A stretch of 64,000 bases of DNA from the NCBI GenBank assembly GCA_930367215.1, contig OV884058.1, forward strand, positions 169,118,478 to 169,182,477, read 5' to 3'. This stretch comes from Pollenia angustigena (Eukaryota; Arthropoda; Insecta; Diptera; Polleniidae). Shown piece by piece: positions 53,661-64,000 of this stretch; positions within the stretch are counted from its first letter, which is position 1; every line of letters starts with the position of its first letter. The notes beneath the pieces were generated by a model that saw only the letters and a program-made list of their open reading frames with translations, ran no database searches and was not told the origin of the DNA. The translations under genes and the position numbers were made by a program.

Positions 53661-53794
53661 ATCCTGAAGACGTAACACAAAGGAATTACGAAAATTCGAA
53701 ATAAAAAGAAATATTAACATTTTTATGAAATAATGAAAAATAGACCATTAGCTCGATTAAATAGAAATTAAAAATAATAATATTTTCTCATCAA

Positions 53795-53870
53795 ATGAAA
53801 TATTTGGGATTGCTTAGGGCAGATCATCATGCAACTTCATCCAAAGATTTGAGAAAAACTAAAGATATTA
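53795..53870. repeat. Arm of the GGTTGCTTAGGCCAGATCAT family, left of MITE
   Basis: GGATTGCTTAGGGCAGATCAT and CCAAAGATTTGAGAAAAACT (quoted in part) continue to the right of the MITE at 55,108-55,240 with AATTGTAGTCGGGAGTGTAA and AGATAAACTCACTATTTATT. Confidence 0.6.
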
Positions 53871-55107
53871 CACGCAGAGAAAAAATATTGTTGGGCATGG
53901 TTACGGCAACAACACTATGTTTAATGTAACAATTTATTGTTGTCGTACACAAATAATTCTTATTATTATTTAATATCAACAATATTAGAGTCACTGTAAA
54001 CATATCAATGTTTATCGTAATTATAAATTTGAGTATGGTTGACCGAAAAATAATTATTTTTATAACAACTAAATTATGGTAACTTTCAAAACATATTATA
54101 TTACTCACAATCATATCATGATATCTATTAGCCATAACATGATAACTTTCTATACATTTATCATATTATGTTAAAGATGCAATCAAACTATTTTTACTCT
54201 AATCATATTATGTTAGCGCCATTTGTAAAATAATTTTGAATCAGTTGTGTTTTGTTTTTCATTTATTTGCGGTTAAACATTTTAAAGATAAATTTCCATA
54301 AAAAAATAAGTTTAAAGAATTTAAAAAAATTAGAATACTAGCGAAGTTCATTCCGTATTAGTGATTAAATAGTGCAAATGCAAAACATTGTAGTTTTTTT
54401 TGTAAAATCCAACAACAAAACACACAGAAATTCCCTTATATGTTATAAAAGTGCTACGATATTTCTGTTGTTTTCATGGGCTACCGCGTATGTCTTAAAT
54501 TCCGGAGAGCCGAAAAACCATTCTAGATCAAACTATGCGCTAGGTTTTGCACTTTTTAAACTTTGTCATTACGTTAACAAATCATCTCTTTTCAAAAATT
54601 TTTAGAAACATGTAAATAGCGTTTAAAATTAGGCAATATGGCATCAACATCACAAAATCGGAAAAATGGACACACGCGGTTGCCCATTCAAAACCACAGA
54701 TTTTGCATTTGCTCTTTTGCAAGCCTTATATTGTACTCCGCTATTTGAAAAGCCACAAAATAAAAAATCGATGAAAAACAAATTTTTTTTTTATATTTTT
54801 ATGACAGTTATGAAATGTATCATAATATGATTGCTTCTTAAGCTTATTATGACTAACATTATAATAATATGATTGCTTTTTAACTTACTATGATTAACAT
54901 GACAGTAATTTGATTACTTCTTAACTTAGTATGATTAACAGAATAATAATATGATTAAGGGAAAAATATTAGGATGTAGTATTACGAGTATATTTAATCA
55001 TAATATGATTCAAGAATAATCGTAATATGGTGACTAGAATCATGAATCTTATCATAATATGTTGCTCTTAGAATATGTTTACCACAACCAGGTTTTTTCT
55101 TTGCGTG
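53871..55107. mobile_element. Fold-back MITE, copy 2 of the 1.1-kb subfamily
   Basis: CACGCAGAGAAAAAATATTG to ...CAGGTTTTTTCTTTGCGTG, the inverse of 12,320-13,448. Insert sites differ, so the two are independent insertions. The minus-strand frame 53,827-54,135 mirrors the one at 13,184 only because the repeats match. Confidence 0.8.
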
Positions 55108-56303
55108 TTTTAAGTAGGTTAATGTTGAAAGAGTTCCAATTAATTGTAGTCGGGAGTGTAAGAAAAGATAAACTCACTATTTATTGTTGTTGTTTTTGTT
55201 TAAACTTTGATATTGTTACAAGTAAAACCATAATATATTTGCCGGTGACACCAATATCTTGAAAGTAAGAATAATATTCTTAAACATTTAAAGTTTAAAC
55301 AAAATGAAAAATGGGGTTTCTCTGCGTGCAGGTTAAAACCAGATTTATAATAATTTTTTTTTTTTAACAACTTCTGTAATCGTTTTAATACTCATCTACA
55401 CATTTGTTTTTAACTATCTACCCTTGATTATTTTCCCTTAATTATTAACTAGTTTCCACTTAAATAACTTTCTCTTTGAAGCAAGAAAATTCACTTTTAA
55501 TTACTTGTAATTTCTTCTAATAAATCTAAATTTAAAATTTTGTTCACTTACTTTCAATTTATAATGAAATTCAAATTATTAATTTAACAAAGTTAATTAA
55601 ATTGTTCCACCAGTCTTAGTTTTCTTACCATTTGTCTCTGGGCCTTGAAGATTATCTTAATAGTCTGACAATTATAGCTTAAATTGTTTTTCTCCCATCC
55701 TTTGCCAGGCCTTGAACACAAAATTTCCAATGTCTGTTTTCTAAAAGTTACTTTTGTAATCATTTACATGCATTTCAAATTTATACAGCTGCCAGCAAGG
55801 ATACATAAACACATACATACATATTGGCAGTAGCTGTATTTTGTTTTCAAGTAAGTTTGTATAAGTGTGTGTTTAAGAAGAATTAACCAAGATCATTTAC
55901 GTTGAACAAATATACAAATGATGCAGTTAACTCTTCTAATTACAAAATTTAGTTTTTTCTGAAGAATGCTATGAAAAGCTTCTCCCATTAATGCAAGAAA
56001 TTTTCTTTGAAAAGTGAAACAAATTTTTATCAAACTTCTTATTAACAACAGAATTTTCTTTTAATACGTTTTTTCAAAAATATTTTATTAATATAGAAAC
56101 AGATTTTATTTTTTAGTTTGGGCCTCATTTGGATTCTAGAAATTATGAAGCAATTTTTATTAAAACACCTCACAGCATTATAATTCGTTGCGGTTGTAGG
56201 CATATTAAAGTCCAACAGTCCAATAGTACGATTTATGTGTGGCTTTTGTTAAATCATGGGACGATTTTTAAGAAATTTGGTAGTGTAATTTATGTGATAC
56301 TTG
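55108..56303. other. Intergenic DNA with a repeat arm at its left end
   Basis: The first 130 bases belong to the fold-back family described at 53,795. ATGGGGTTTCTCTGCGTGCA near 55,310 is a lone CACGCAGAGAAA-type end. The rest is unrecognised. Confidence 0.45.
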
Positions 56304-56787
56304 CACGCAGAGAAAAAACATGTTTAAATATGGTCACCTCCAACAAAACTATTTTTAAAGAAATTTTACACATAATATGGTTAATATAACCATATCTTTG
56401 TCACCTACAACCATATTCTGGTTAAATTAGTCCTCTATCAAGAAGCCACAACCATATTATGGTTGCCACTTAACATGTTATGGTTAAATATGACAATAAT
56501 TTGTTTTAAAATTAACAATAGTATTTTCCTCTTTTCCAAGAGCAACCCACTATGGTTGAAACCAACCATGCTATTATAACTTTTAAACATGGTTTAGTTA
56601 TTTTTGACCATAACATGCTCGGAGACAACCATAATATGGCTGTGGCTTCTTGATGGAGGACTAATTCAACCATAATATGGTTGTCGGTAACAATAATATT
56701 TTTAAATGAATCATACTATGCTTAAAGATGTCTTTTAAAATAGTTTTGTTGGAGGTAACCATATTTAAACATGTTTTTTCTCTGGGT
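56304..56787. mobile_element. Fold-back MITE with CACGCAGAGAAAA ends, 484-bp form
   Basis: CACGCAGAGAAAAAACATGT is inverted at the right as ACATGTTTTTTCTCTGGGTG. The arms are long and share ATATGGTCACCTCCAACAAA/TTTGTTGGAGGTAACCATAT, AAGAAGCCACAACCATA and ACAACCATATT. The best-preserved palindrome of this family in the window. Confidence 0.85.
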
Positions 56788-57227
56788 GTATGGATCTACG
56801 ATAATAGAATTATTGATTTAGGTTTTCCACGAGCGGATTTTATGTGAGTCCTTTGTTAAATTATGGCCTCATTTTCAGAAAATAATGGTCTGTTCTTCGA
56901 TTTCAAGCGAAGACTTTGTTCGCTTAACTCACATGTAAAACCAAAACAATATTTTATATTTTTTTTTTTAATGTGCGTTAAGCGAACGAAGTCTTCGTTT
57001 GGAGGTAGATGAATGGGCAGAAAAAAATATGAGCTCTGGTTCTATAAAACTATAAATGTTTTAGAAAGATTTTTTCACATTTGGGTCTATGATTCTGTAT
57101 CTACTAAACCGATTTGGTACAATTTGACAAGCAAATTCTTTTTTTTGTATTCAAACACGGATATGGATGAATCGGCGTAGAAGTACTCAAAGACCCACAA
57201 TTTACATATTTTCGCGTTTCTACCCTA
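56788..57227. other. Intergenic DNA with a short inverted repeat
   Basis: AAGCGAAGACTTTGTTCGCTT (quoted loosely, 56,918-56,938) pairs with 56,976-56,998 (GTTAAGCGAACGAAGTCTTC). No gene. Confidence 0.5.
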
Positions 57228-57465
57228 CACAGAAAAAAATAAAAATTGATTTCAATTAAAAAGTTTGTAATATTAATTACAAAATTAATTAAGTTTTCAC
57301 CAGTAAACAAATTAATAGAATCAATTAAACGTTTCAGTCACTTGAATCAACGTTTAATTCCCTTTATTAAACATTTAATTTATTTGATTAAAGTTTTAAT
57401 TAAAACTAATTTTATTTTTGATTAATGCTTTGATTGGTCCAAAATTTTGGAGAATATTTTCTGTG
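57228..57465. mobile_element. MITE with CACAGAAAAAAA ends and TA duplication, copy 2
   Basis: Starts CACAGAAAAAAATAAAAATT, ends GAATATTTTCTGTG; TA outside both ends (57,226-57,227; 57,466-57,467). 238 bp, reverse orientation of 9,631-9,849. Confidence 0.82.
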
Positions 57466-57467
57466 TA

Positions 57468-57950
57468 ACGTCCTAAGCACGATTTTTCCATAATTGACTT
57501 TCTTGCTTTTTATGGTAGAAAATAACATTTGCCAGCCAATTGCATTCTTATCTTGACAACTTTGTATGAAAAAAAAAAAACTAAAGCCATTTCGAAAACC
57601 TCGTAGGCGCCACACAAAATGACATTTGCATGCAAAATTTAATGCTTTTTCATATTTAAAGCTTGAAATGTTAAAGTCTCACCCATCAATATTTTAATCT
57701 TTGATTTTTTTCAAAAAAAGTGTGGAAATTGTCAGACCAATCGGAGCATTTTTGGTGCTGCGTCAGGCTTTTAATATCAGTAATTTGGGTAAGATCGACC
57801 CTTTACGTCGAGTAACACAAAAACTATATATCCTATGCAGGTCAAATATTTCCTCAATCTCTATATCTTAACATGGCTGCCCTACAAAAGAAATTGTTAA
57901 CGAATGTCCAAGCGGGGCTAATCTAACTTTCTAGCTCCATACAAACCGTA
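57468..57950. other. Intergenic DNA, nothing recognised
   Basis: The minus-strand frame overlapping here (57,412-57,615) is partly MITE sequence and is not called. Confidence 0.5.
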
Positions 57951-58347
57951 CACAAAAAAAAAATTGATTCAAATTAAAATTTTGTGACTTTATTTCAAAT
58001 CACATGTGTTTCTTAAAATCACACTTGTAGAGTTAAGTTTTTGTGTTTTTCGGTATGATTATCAATTGCAGTACACCGAGAAACACAAAACGGTGTTTTT
58101 TTAGAACACCACAAAATCACACGTGTGTTTTTAAAATCACGTGACTCGAAATCACGTGATTTGCAGGGCATGCCTGATTAATTAAAAAATTAATTGAATT
58201 TGTGCCAGTAGACAAATTTAAAATATCAATTAAACGTTTAATTCAGTTGATTAAACGTTAAAGTCGCTTGATTAAATTTTTAATTAAAACTAATTTTATT
58301 TTTAAATTATGCTTTAATTGGTGAATATTATTGGAGAATTTTTACTC
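57951..58347. mobile_element. Degenerate third copy of the CACAGAAAAAAA MITE with insert
   Basis: CACAAAAAAAAAATTGATTC at the left and AATTAAACGTTTAATTCAGT to GGAGAATTTTTACTCTTC at the right match the family. About 170 bases between (57,995-58,170) are a separate palindrome-rich piece with AAATCACACTTG, AAATCACACGTGTG and AAATCACGTGATTTG. Confidence 0.6.
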
Positions 58348-58379
58348 TTCACCCTCTTCACAACTAGCTGTATAGTAAG

Positions 58380-58500
58380 GTGGGTCGAAAAAAAAGTTGT
58401 GCCAGTCACCCCTTAGAATGAAAGATATGTCAATGAAGTTTCTAAAACAGGAAAATTTTTTTTTTTGTATGGAGGTCGACCCGGTTTACTGTATAGGCTA
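58380..58500. repeat. Dispersed repeat shared with 5.95-6.05 kb
   Basis: GTTGTGCCAGTCACCCC, CAATGAAGTTTCTAAAACA and GGTCGACCCGGT. The other copy has the GGGTCGA phrase on the opposite side. Confidence 0.55.
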
Positions 58501-58620
58501 TAAAAATTGATTTGTTTTTTAAGTTTCTACAAAAAAAATCATATTTAATTTTTGAAATTGGAATTTTTTTGCATAATTTCCTATCAACGACTATTTAGAC
58601 TTGAACCATTTTTTTATTAA

Positions 58621-58876
58621 CATATCGCTCATTTGCTGCAAGACCGGCATAACTCAAAAAATTCCATTTCGAGATAAACGCATTTAAAGTTTTTGATTTG
58701 CTCTAACTACTTAGAAAAAACGAAGACACATTCTCTTCAAACTGGGAAAGTATAAAAGATATAAAGATGAATTTAATACACAATATAAAGAAAAACAAAG
58801 CGAACAATTCTGCATCTCTAACTCCAAAATTTCATTTTTTGAGTTATGCCGGTCTTGCAGCAAATGGGCGATATCT
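58621..58876. repeat. Fold-back with TTTGCTGCAAGACCGGCATA arms
   Basis: Arms of about 50 bp (58,621-58,672 and 58,826-58,874) share ATTTGCTGCAAGACCGGCAT and AACTCAAAAAAT in inverted order around 150 bases. The phrase AACTCAAAAA with GAGATA echoes the 34.8 and 39.2 kb repeats. Confidence 0.75.
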
Positions 58877-59930
58877 GCAAATTGCATAACAAATTCGCCG
58901 CAATTTTTGTTCTAATGTTTTGCTTAAATCATCATTATTTGTTGGTTTCACGTTTGAAATTTATTTTTAAAAATAAGTCTACGATAAAGGTGTCTATGAG
59001 TATCAACTGATAGGGGAAGTATAATTGCAATTCTGCCATTACAGGCCTGGCCGACCAGTAGCAATATCTTGTAAAACTAAAAAGAAAAAAATAACGCCCG
59101 ACATGCAACTTGATAAAAAAACTGTACACTAGACTGTTACTCGAGCTGGATGTAATTCCACTTCATGTTGATTAGAACCGCTCCATATTCGACAATTTTG
59201 TGGGTTGAAAATGCTATTTAAATCAAAATGGGAATTGTCAGACATAAACATACAGTTGCATATATTTTCGTCTCAAGCCACTATTTAAATAACCTTCTAG
59301 CATTTCAAGCAAAAGGAAAAATCTTTAGAAATTTGTTTAAATATGCAAAATTGTCTGCTCTGCTACTTACTAAAGCTAATAAGCTCCTAGCGAAGATGTA
59401 CAATTAACTTGTTTGGCAACATCCAAATTGAGGAAAACCTGCGTCAGAGCCATTGTGATTGTCATTCTTTACGAATCTCTTAATAGTCCAACTGCTAGAA
59501 TCTAAATTTTTGCTTCATCTTTCCATTCGCCCGTTTTTTCTGCTGAAAATTAATAATAATAAATAAAAACAATTGTTTACATAGAGAAAATATATTAGGA
59601 TTTATTTATTTTTTTTTTTTCTTTTTTTTTTTGTTACAGCATTCATTAGTCACTCCTAACAAATTAGCAAACTTTCCTATAAAATTGCATTTCTGGGCAA
59701 AATGTTTCGCCAAATTTGCATTTTGTATAAAGGAATTAGTATCATTATTATTTATTTTATTCATGAATTCATTTTACATTCAGCGCAATTAATAATAACT
59801 ATGTGCACAATTTCAAAATATTCGTGTTTGTTGTAATTATTAGAAATTTTATACCCAATAAACAACAGTGGAGAGGGTATTATGTGTTTGTGCTGTTGTG
59901 TGTAACATCTTGAAATAGTCCTAGTCCTTT
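58877..59930. other. Intergenic DNA, nothing recognised
   Basis: AT-rich, no domain-bearing frame. Confidence 0.5.
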
Positions 59931-60250
59931 TGGTCATCTTGAATCGATCTAACAATGTAAGTCCGTCCCGCTGACTAGCTGGCTGTCCTTGTAAACCTTG
60001 TCCGCAAAGTACAGGTTGCAATGTTGGAGATAATTTCATGAATTTTTGTACACAGGCTCCAATTCACAATCACAAGGACCATTATAAAATCTTTGAACCT
60101 TAAAACTATCTTATTATGATGGTATTTAGATTTAATTTGTTTAAATTTTATTGGAATCGGTCCATATTTTAACACAGCTGCCATACAAATATTACTTCCG
60201 AAAATAGCTTTTAATGCCATAACTTATTTTTAAATGTTAGTATCGACATA
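59930..60250. repeat. Dispersed non-coding repeat shared with 19.3-19.7 kb
   Basis: GAATCGATCTAACAATGT, TTGTCCGCAAAGTACAGG, TCTTATTATGATGGTATTTA and TTTTAATGCCATAACTTATT match the other copy in the same order, with a large internal length difference. Confidence 0.6.
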
Positions 60251-60459
60251 AAATTTGAACTTTTCGTTGGTCGTGCCACTCTGAGAGTAAAATTACTAAG
60301 GGAGAGTATTATTCTCATAGAACCAAGAATCATATATGTAAGCAAGATTACGTATTGCGCAGGTTTACAAAATTCAACTGTTGAATATAACGTCACATTC
60401 AAATATTATACACATGTTTGTTTGCTTGTGTTTCTATATTTTTGCTGTACTTATATGCT

Positions 60460-62218
60460 GCAGAACGGTTGCATATGCGGATGACGTTGCAGTTGTGGCT
60501 CTGGGTAAACATCCCAGACTATTGTCTGAACTAATTGAGTCCGCATTGGACGTCCTAACAAAATGGTGCCCGGGATGTGGACTGGATGTAAATCCTGCCA
60601 AAGTGGAACTGGTACTTTTCACAAGGATATACAAAATTACCGAATTTGATACCCCGAGGATAAAGGGGATCTCACTGGAACTGTCTGACAGCGCCAAGTA
60701 TCTTGGGCTAATATTGGACAGCAAACTGAACTGGAGGATGAACACCATTTCCAGGACTAATAAAGCGGCAACTGCATTATATTGCTGCAAAAGGGCCATT
60801 GGCCTAAACTGGGGAATTAACCCGAGAAATGTATATTGGCTATACGATTGTGTCATTAAACCCATTCTATTCTACGGGGCAGCTGTTTGGTGGCCGGCGC
60901 TCGAGGTGGAGAGTCATCAAATTAGGTTTGAACGTACAATGAGAATGGTGGCGATAGCGGTAACAGGTGCCATTAGAACAACCCAATCTAAGGCACTGTT
61001 TACGATTTTAATCTGGTTACCACCAGACATTTTGGCGAAAAGTTTAGCTGCGAACGCGGCGGTAAGACTAAGGGCCACCGGAGCATGGAGGGATTACAAT
61101 ATCGTACATGCTAATATTCTGAACGAAATTAATTGGAACATGGATGTTGATTATGTCACAACCGAGCCAATCTTTGATCCTGGCTTCACGGTAAGCATTT
61201 TGGATAATGTGGTTCACTATGATGACCTACAAATTCCCGCGAACGCGATTCAAATTTTCACGGACGGGTCTAAAACACTGTGTGGTGTCGGTTCTGGCAT
61301 ATACTCCGAGCAGCTAAACTGGAGAATTCCTATAAGGCTGCCGGACCACTGCAGTGTCATCCGAACGAGATAATGGCCATCCACACAGCCGCGAGACGCA
61401 TCCGGTACGGTGATATATCTGGAAGTGATATTCACATTATTACCGATAGCAAGGCGGCCATAAAATCCCTGGAGAATGTGTTCATCACATCGAGAATTGT
61501 CCGAGAATGCCGGATGTCTCTGGAGGAGATAGCGAGACATTCACTGGTCACCCCTTATTGGGTCGCCGGACACAGGGACATACCGGGGAACTGCATGGCG
61601 GATTCGTTGGCGTATGCAGGCACCACCTTGAATCGAGACGGTTCGACATATAATGTAGGTGTTTCACTCCCAAGGAGTAAGCAACTCATTGCGCACAAGT
61701 TTCATATCATCGCCAGTCAGAGGTGGCTCGTTGAAACTACCTGTGGGGAAACCAGGAAAATCTGACCCATCATAGATGAAAAAAGGACACGGCGGGCATT
61801 ACAGCTGTCCAGACATCATCTTAGAAACCTGATTGTGGTTATAACCGGCCATTGGCCCGTTGGGAGGCACGCCTAGAGGATGGGGCTCCCTTACAATGAC
61901 TTATGTAGAAGTTGCGGCGAGGAGGAGGAAGAGTCAACGGAACATCTTCTCTGTAATTGCCTGGCATTCGGAGATCTAAGACTCAAAATGTTTGGTCGAA
62001 GAGCCCTTGGGGACAAAACTTGTCTCTCTGATGTTGATGTAAACAGGATCCACTCCTTTACTGAATCGACCGGATGGCTGCGTGGGAACACTAGCAGCCA
62101 GATAACATAGGACCCATGGGAGACGGTGTGACATGGCAACACAACGGGAACTAATTAATGGACCCACGTGAGCTGTGCTTGATCACGGCTGCCAATGGAA
62201 CCTATCCTAACCTAACCT
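60460..62218 (+). mobile_element. I-type LINE, 5'-truncated
   Basis: Starts inside the reverse transcriptase just before YADD, carries RNase H and a zinc knuckle, then about 110 bases of 3' UTR ending in CCTATCCTAACCTAACCTAT. An RNase H domain after the polymerase is typical of the I superfamily (I, LOA and relatives), not R1 or Jockey. The CCTAA repeats at the end are the element tail. Confidence 0.8.
60463..62110 (+). pseudogene. I-type ORF2: reverse transcriptase end, RNase H, zinc knuckle
   Basis: TVAYADDVAVVALGKHP (60,468) is the polymerase catalytic box, followed by GLDVNPAKVELVLFTR, SAKYLGLILDSKLNWRMN and PILFYGAAVWWPALE. RNase H follows with its four acidic residues visible: QIFTDGSK (61,252), PNEIMAIHTA (61,364, after a one-base slip near 61,360), HIITDSKAAIKSL (61,433) and GNCMADSLAYAG (61,589). 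Two in-frame stops (TGA at 61,763 in RKI-stop-PII, TAG at 61,874) break the link region. A knuckle, CRSCGEEEEESTEHLLCNC (61,907), closes it. The catalytic boxes are intact but the reading frame is not, and the endonuclease is missing, so the copy is dead yet fairly young. Confidence 0.88.
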
Positions 62219-62719
62219 ATATGCTGATGTGAAGAAGATACGCCGAAACATTTAATTTTTTAAAGCTAAATGCGTCATCTTGTTTTCTTTGTATCATGTC
62301 ACAGAAGCTTTTAGTATCATCTCTCACCATTGCATTCTATCAGTGTTGCTACTTCGTGGGTAATTACCCACACTGGGTGTCATTTTTCATCAGGTGCAAT
62401 TTCTAATTTATACCATTTTAGATATTGTACGATCCTCCTCTTAGTATTCTATAAATATTGGTATTATAGTAATTTAAAACCCGAAGTTAATTGGCGACAG
62501 GTATGCAAACTAAAAAATAATCTGATAAAAATAAAAGCAGTAAAAAATTTCATTTGTATTTTGGCATCTTTAAATGCTCTAGTTGAGAGAATTCTTAGCA
62601 CCTCTTAGCATTTGTAAAATTGATATGAGAAAGATGCTGTATGTAGAAAGAAAATGAAAATTTTCCATTTATAAGATTTTGTTTGTTGTGCTTAATTTCC
62701 AATTTGTATTTTAAAATAA
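62219..62719. other. Intergenic DNA, nothing recognised
   Basis: One 92-codon frame (62,330-62,608) has no recognisable feature. Confidence 0.5.
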
Positions 62720-62727
62720 GTTCCTAC

Positions 62728-63243
62728 CAGTGTTCGAAAATAAACAGTACATTATTTAGCGTTTGGCTCACACACCGAAGAACGATATCTATTTTTTTAG
62801 TGTTTGTGTAAACATACACAAACCTTAATACCGTTCGTAACTATTTTCAAGAACATTATATAATGTTCGGTTCTTCGTTAAAAAACAGAACAATTGTTGT
62901 GATACTGTAGAAAAACATTATATTTTAATGTTCTATAATGTTTTTTTCGTGTGTGTATTTTGTTTTTGTAAAAAATGTTTGGTTTTTTTTTATCAGCAAA
63001 AAGCGACGAACATTAACGAGCCGAACCGAACACATTGAAGTTCGTGGATTTTAAAAAAAAACCGAACGGAATTTGTTGAGTATGATGAAAACAGCATTAT
63101 TTTTGTGTTCGAAAGATGACAAACAGGAAAACGTTATTTTTTTTAATGAATTTCTACACAAACACTATTAGCGTTTGTGTTTTCCACAAATCTACCGAAC
63201 CGAACATTAAAGAACGATATTTAGTGTTTATTTTCGAACACTG
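62728..63243. mobile_element. hAT-type MITE with perfect 8-bp duplication
   Basis: CAGTGTTCGAAAATAAACA is inverted exactly at the right end, and GTTCCTAC lies directly outside both (62,720-62,727; 63,244-63,251). The interior repeats GAACGATAT, CGAACATT and GTTTGTGT words. 516 bp, no coding frame. It sits in a copy of the GGTTGCTTAGGCCAGATCAT repeat. Confidence 0.92.
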
Positions 63244-63251
63244 GTTCCTAC

Positions 63252-63425
63252 GAGCATTTCACTGGTTGCTTAGGCCAGATCATTAGGAAACCTTTTTTCA
63301 AAGACTTTGAAAAAGCTTAAGATATAATGCAAATAAAACTGCAGAGTGAATGAGAACTACAAACACTCAAGTCTTATTACCAACGATATCAAAGTATGAT
63401 CAACTCTTTACTGTAGTTAAGTTCT
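63252..63425. repeat. Arm of the GGTTGCTTAGGCCAGATCAT family
   Basis: GCATTTCACTGGTTGCTTAG, GCCAGATCATTAGGAAACC and CAAATAAAACTGCAGAGTGA match the arms at 24.8 and 30.3 kb. The partner arm is not in the window. Confidence 0.7.
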
Positions 63426-64000
63426 TAAACAAATGCTGAAGAGAAGTGTAGACAACTGATTTACGTAAGAGTAACTGAATTCCAAAACATTTTAATACTT
63501 TGCAGTCAAAGTCAAAAATATATCATAAAGTTTAGCGATGCACAATTTGCTTATTGTGTCCACATAATTTAATTTCTGTTGCACCTTGGGATGGATAACT
63601 GCATAAAATTCTACATGGTTGCATTGAAGAATGTATTTAAAAAAGCGAGTTGCTTTGCATCTGACGTTGTGCAAATCAGCCTAAGTGAACGAGTTGAAGC
63701 AAAAAAAAAAAATAAATTAATAAAAAGTGCGGGTATAAAAAATACTCTCAAAAATTTGCAAGGGAATAAAAAATACACGTAGCAATGAAATTGGGAGAAA
63801 TAATACACACATCTAAATGTGAATTTGGGATATGCATGTATTTTGTATGTTTTTTTTCCTTGATAATATTGCCACAACAATTTTATGGAAAAATAATTTT
63901 TTATATGCGTTCACAAATTATTATTTACGACCCTCAAGTAAACATTCTCGCAGACTGCACAAGGTTTTTTTCAAATACTAGGAAAATACATACAATTTTT
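63426..64000. other. Intergenic DNA, nothing recognised
   Basis: Short frames on both strands without domain support. Confidence 0.5.

Noticed and set aside
60381..60460. N-terminal extension of the I-type frame with a hydrophobic segment
   Set aside because: The 27 residues before TVAYADD do not resemble reverse transcriptase and are flanking DNA joined by the 5' truncation.
62195..62218. CCTAACCTAACCTA as insect telomeric (TTAGG)n
   Set aside because: Only about two and a half units, directly at the end of a LINE 3' UTR; flies generally lack TTAGG telomeres.

Overview
This is strongly AT-rich, repeat-dominated eukaryotic DNA. The mixture of Jockey-, R1- and I-type LINE remnants, Transib, piggyBac, hAT and mariner-like DNA transposons, long ACAT microsatellites and fold-back MITEs points to an insect, most likely a fly (Diptera, perhaps a calyptrate such as a blow fly or house fly). 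That placement is inference from repeat style only. I find no convincing host protein-coding gene, rRNA or functional tRNA. The window reads as a piece of intergenic or intronic heterochromatin-like sequence built by nested transposon insertions.

Layout. 1-3.4 kb: a hAT element with terminal inverted repeats (TIRs) and a perfect 8-bp target-site duplication (TSD), carrying a decayed transposase and two smaller insertions. 3.5-7.3 kb: two SINE-like sequences, a 1.2-kb fold-back MITE, a tight hairpin and nested small MITEs. 8.1-9.6 kb: a minus-strand LINE reverse-transcriptase remnant. 11.4-13.4 kb: a piggyBac-like transposase remnant beside a fold-back MITE whose second copy lies at 53.9-55.1 kb. 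15.1-17.4 kb: a dispersed repeat running into a 0.58-kb ACAT microsatellite that is interrupted by the 3' end of an R1-clade (Waldo-like) retrotransposon. 19.7-20.7 kb: two tandem fold-back MITEs. 22.9-25.0 kb: a large fold-back. 26.2-27.0 kb: a mariner-like element stripped of two catalytic regions. 27.7-30.9 kb: a three-layer nest (hAT/P-type element inside a fold-back inside a LINE 3' end). 31.6-35.4 kb: a LINE 3' fragment, then a Transib-type element with RAG1-like transposase end and V(D)J-signal-like termini, itself inside a fold-back repeat.

40.2-46.2 kb: the best-preserved gene set, a Jockey-clade LINE with a gag-like ORF1 and an endonuclease/reverse-transcriptase ORF2 broken by two frameshifts and a catalytic D-to-N change; its 3' UTR is split by two more insertions. 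46.6-58.9 kb: mostly fold-back elements, including a pogo/Tigger-like MITE with TA TSD, a GC-rich 82-bp tandem palindrome, and several members of a MITE family with CACNCAGAGAAAA-type ends. 60.5-62.2 kb: an I-type LINE 3' half with RNase H. 62.7-63.2 kb: a hAT-type MITE with perfect 8-bp TSD.

The genes do not form host pathways; each belongs to its own mobile element, and nearly all are visibly broken. The most intact reading frames are ORF1 of the Jockey element and the 218-residue Transib C-terminal frame. The order of insertions can be read from the nesting and, at two places, from an empty-site copy inside the same window.
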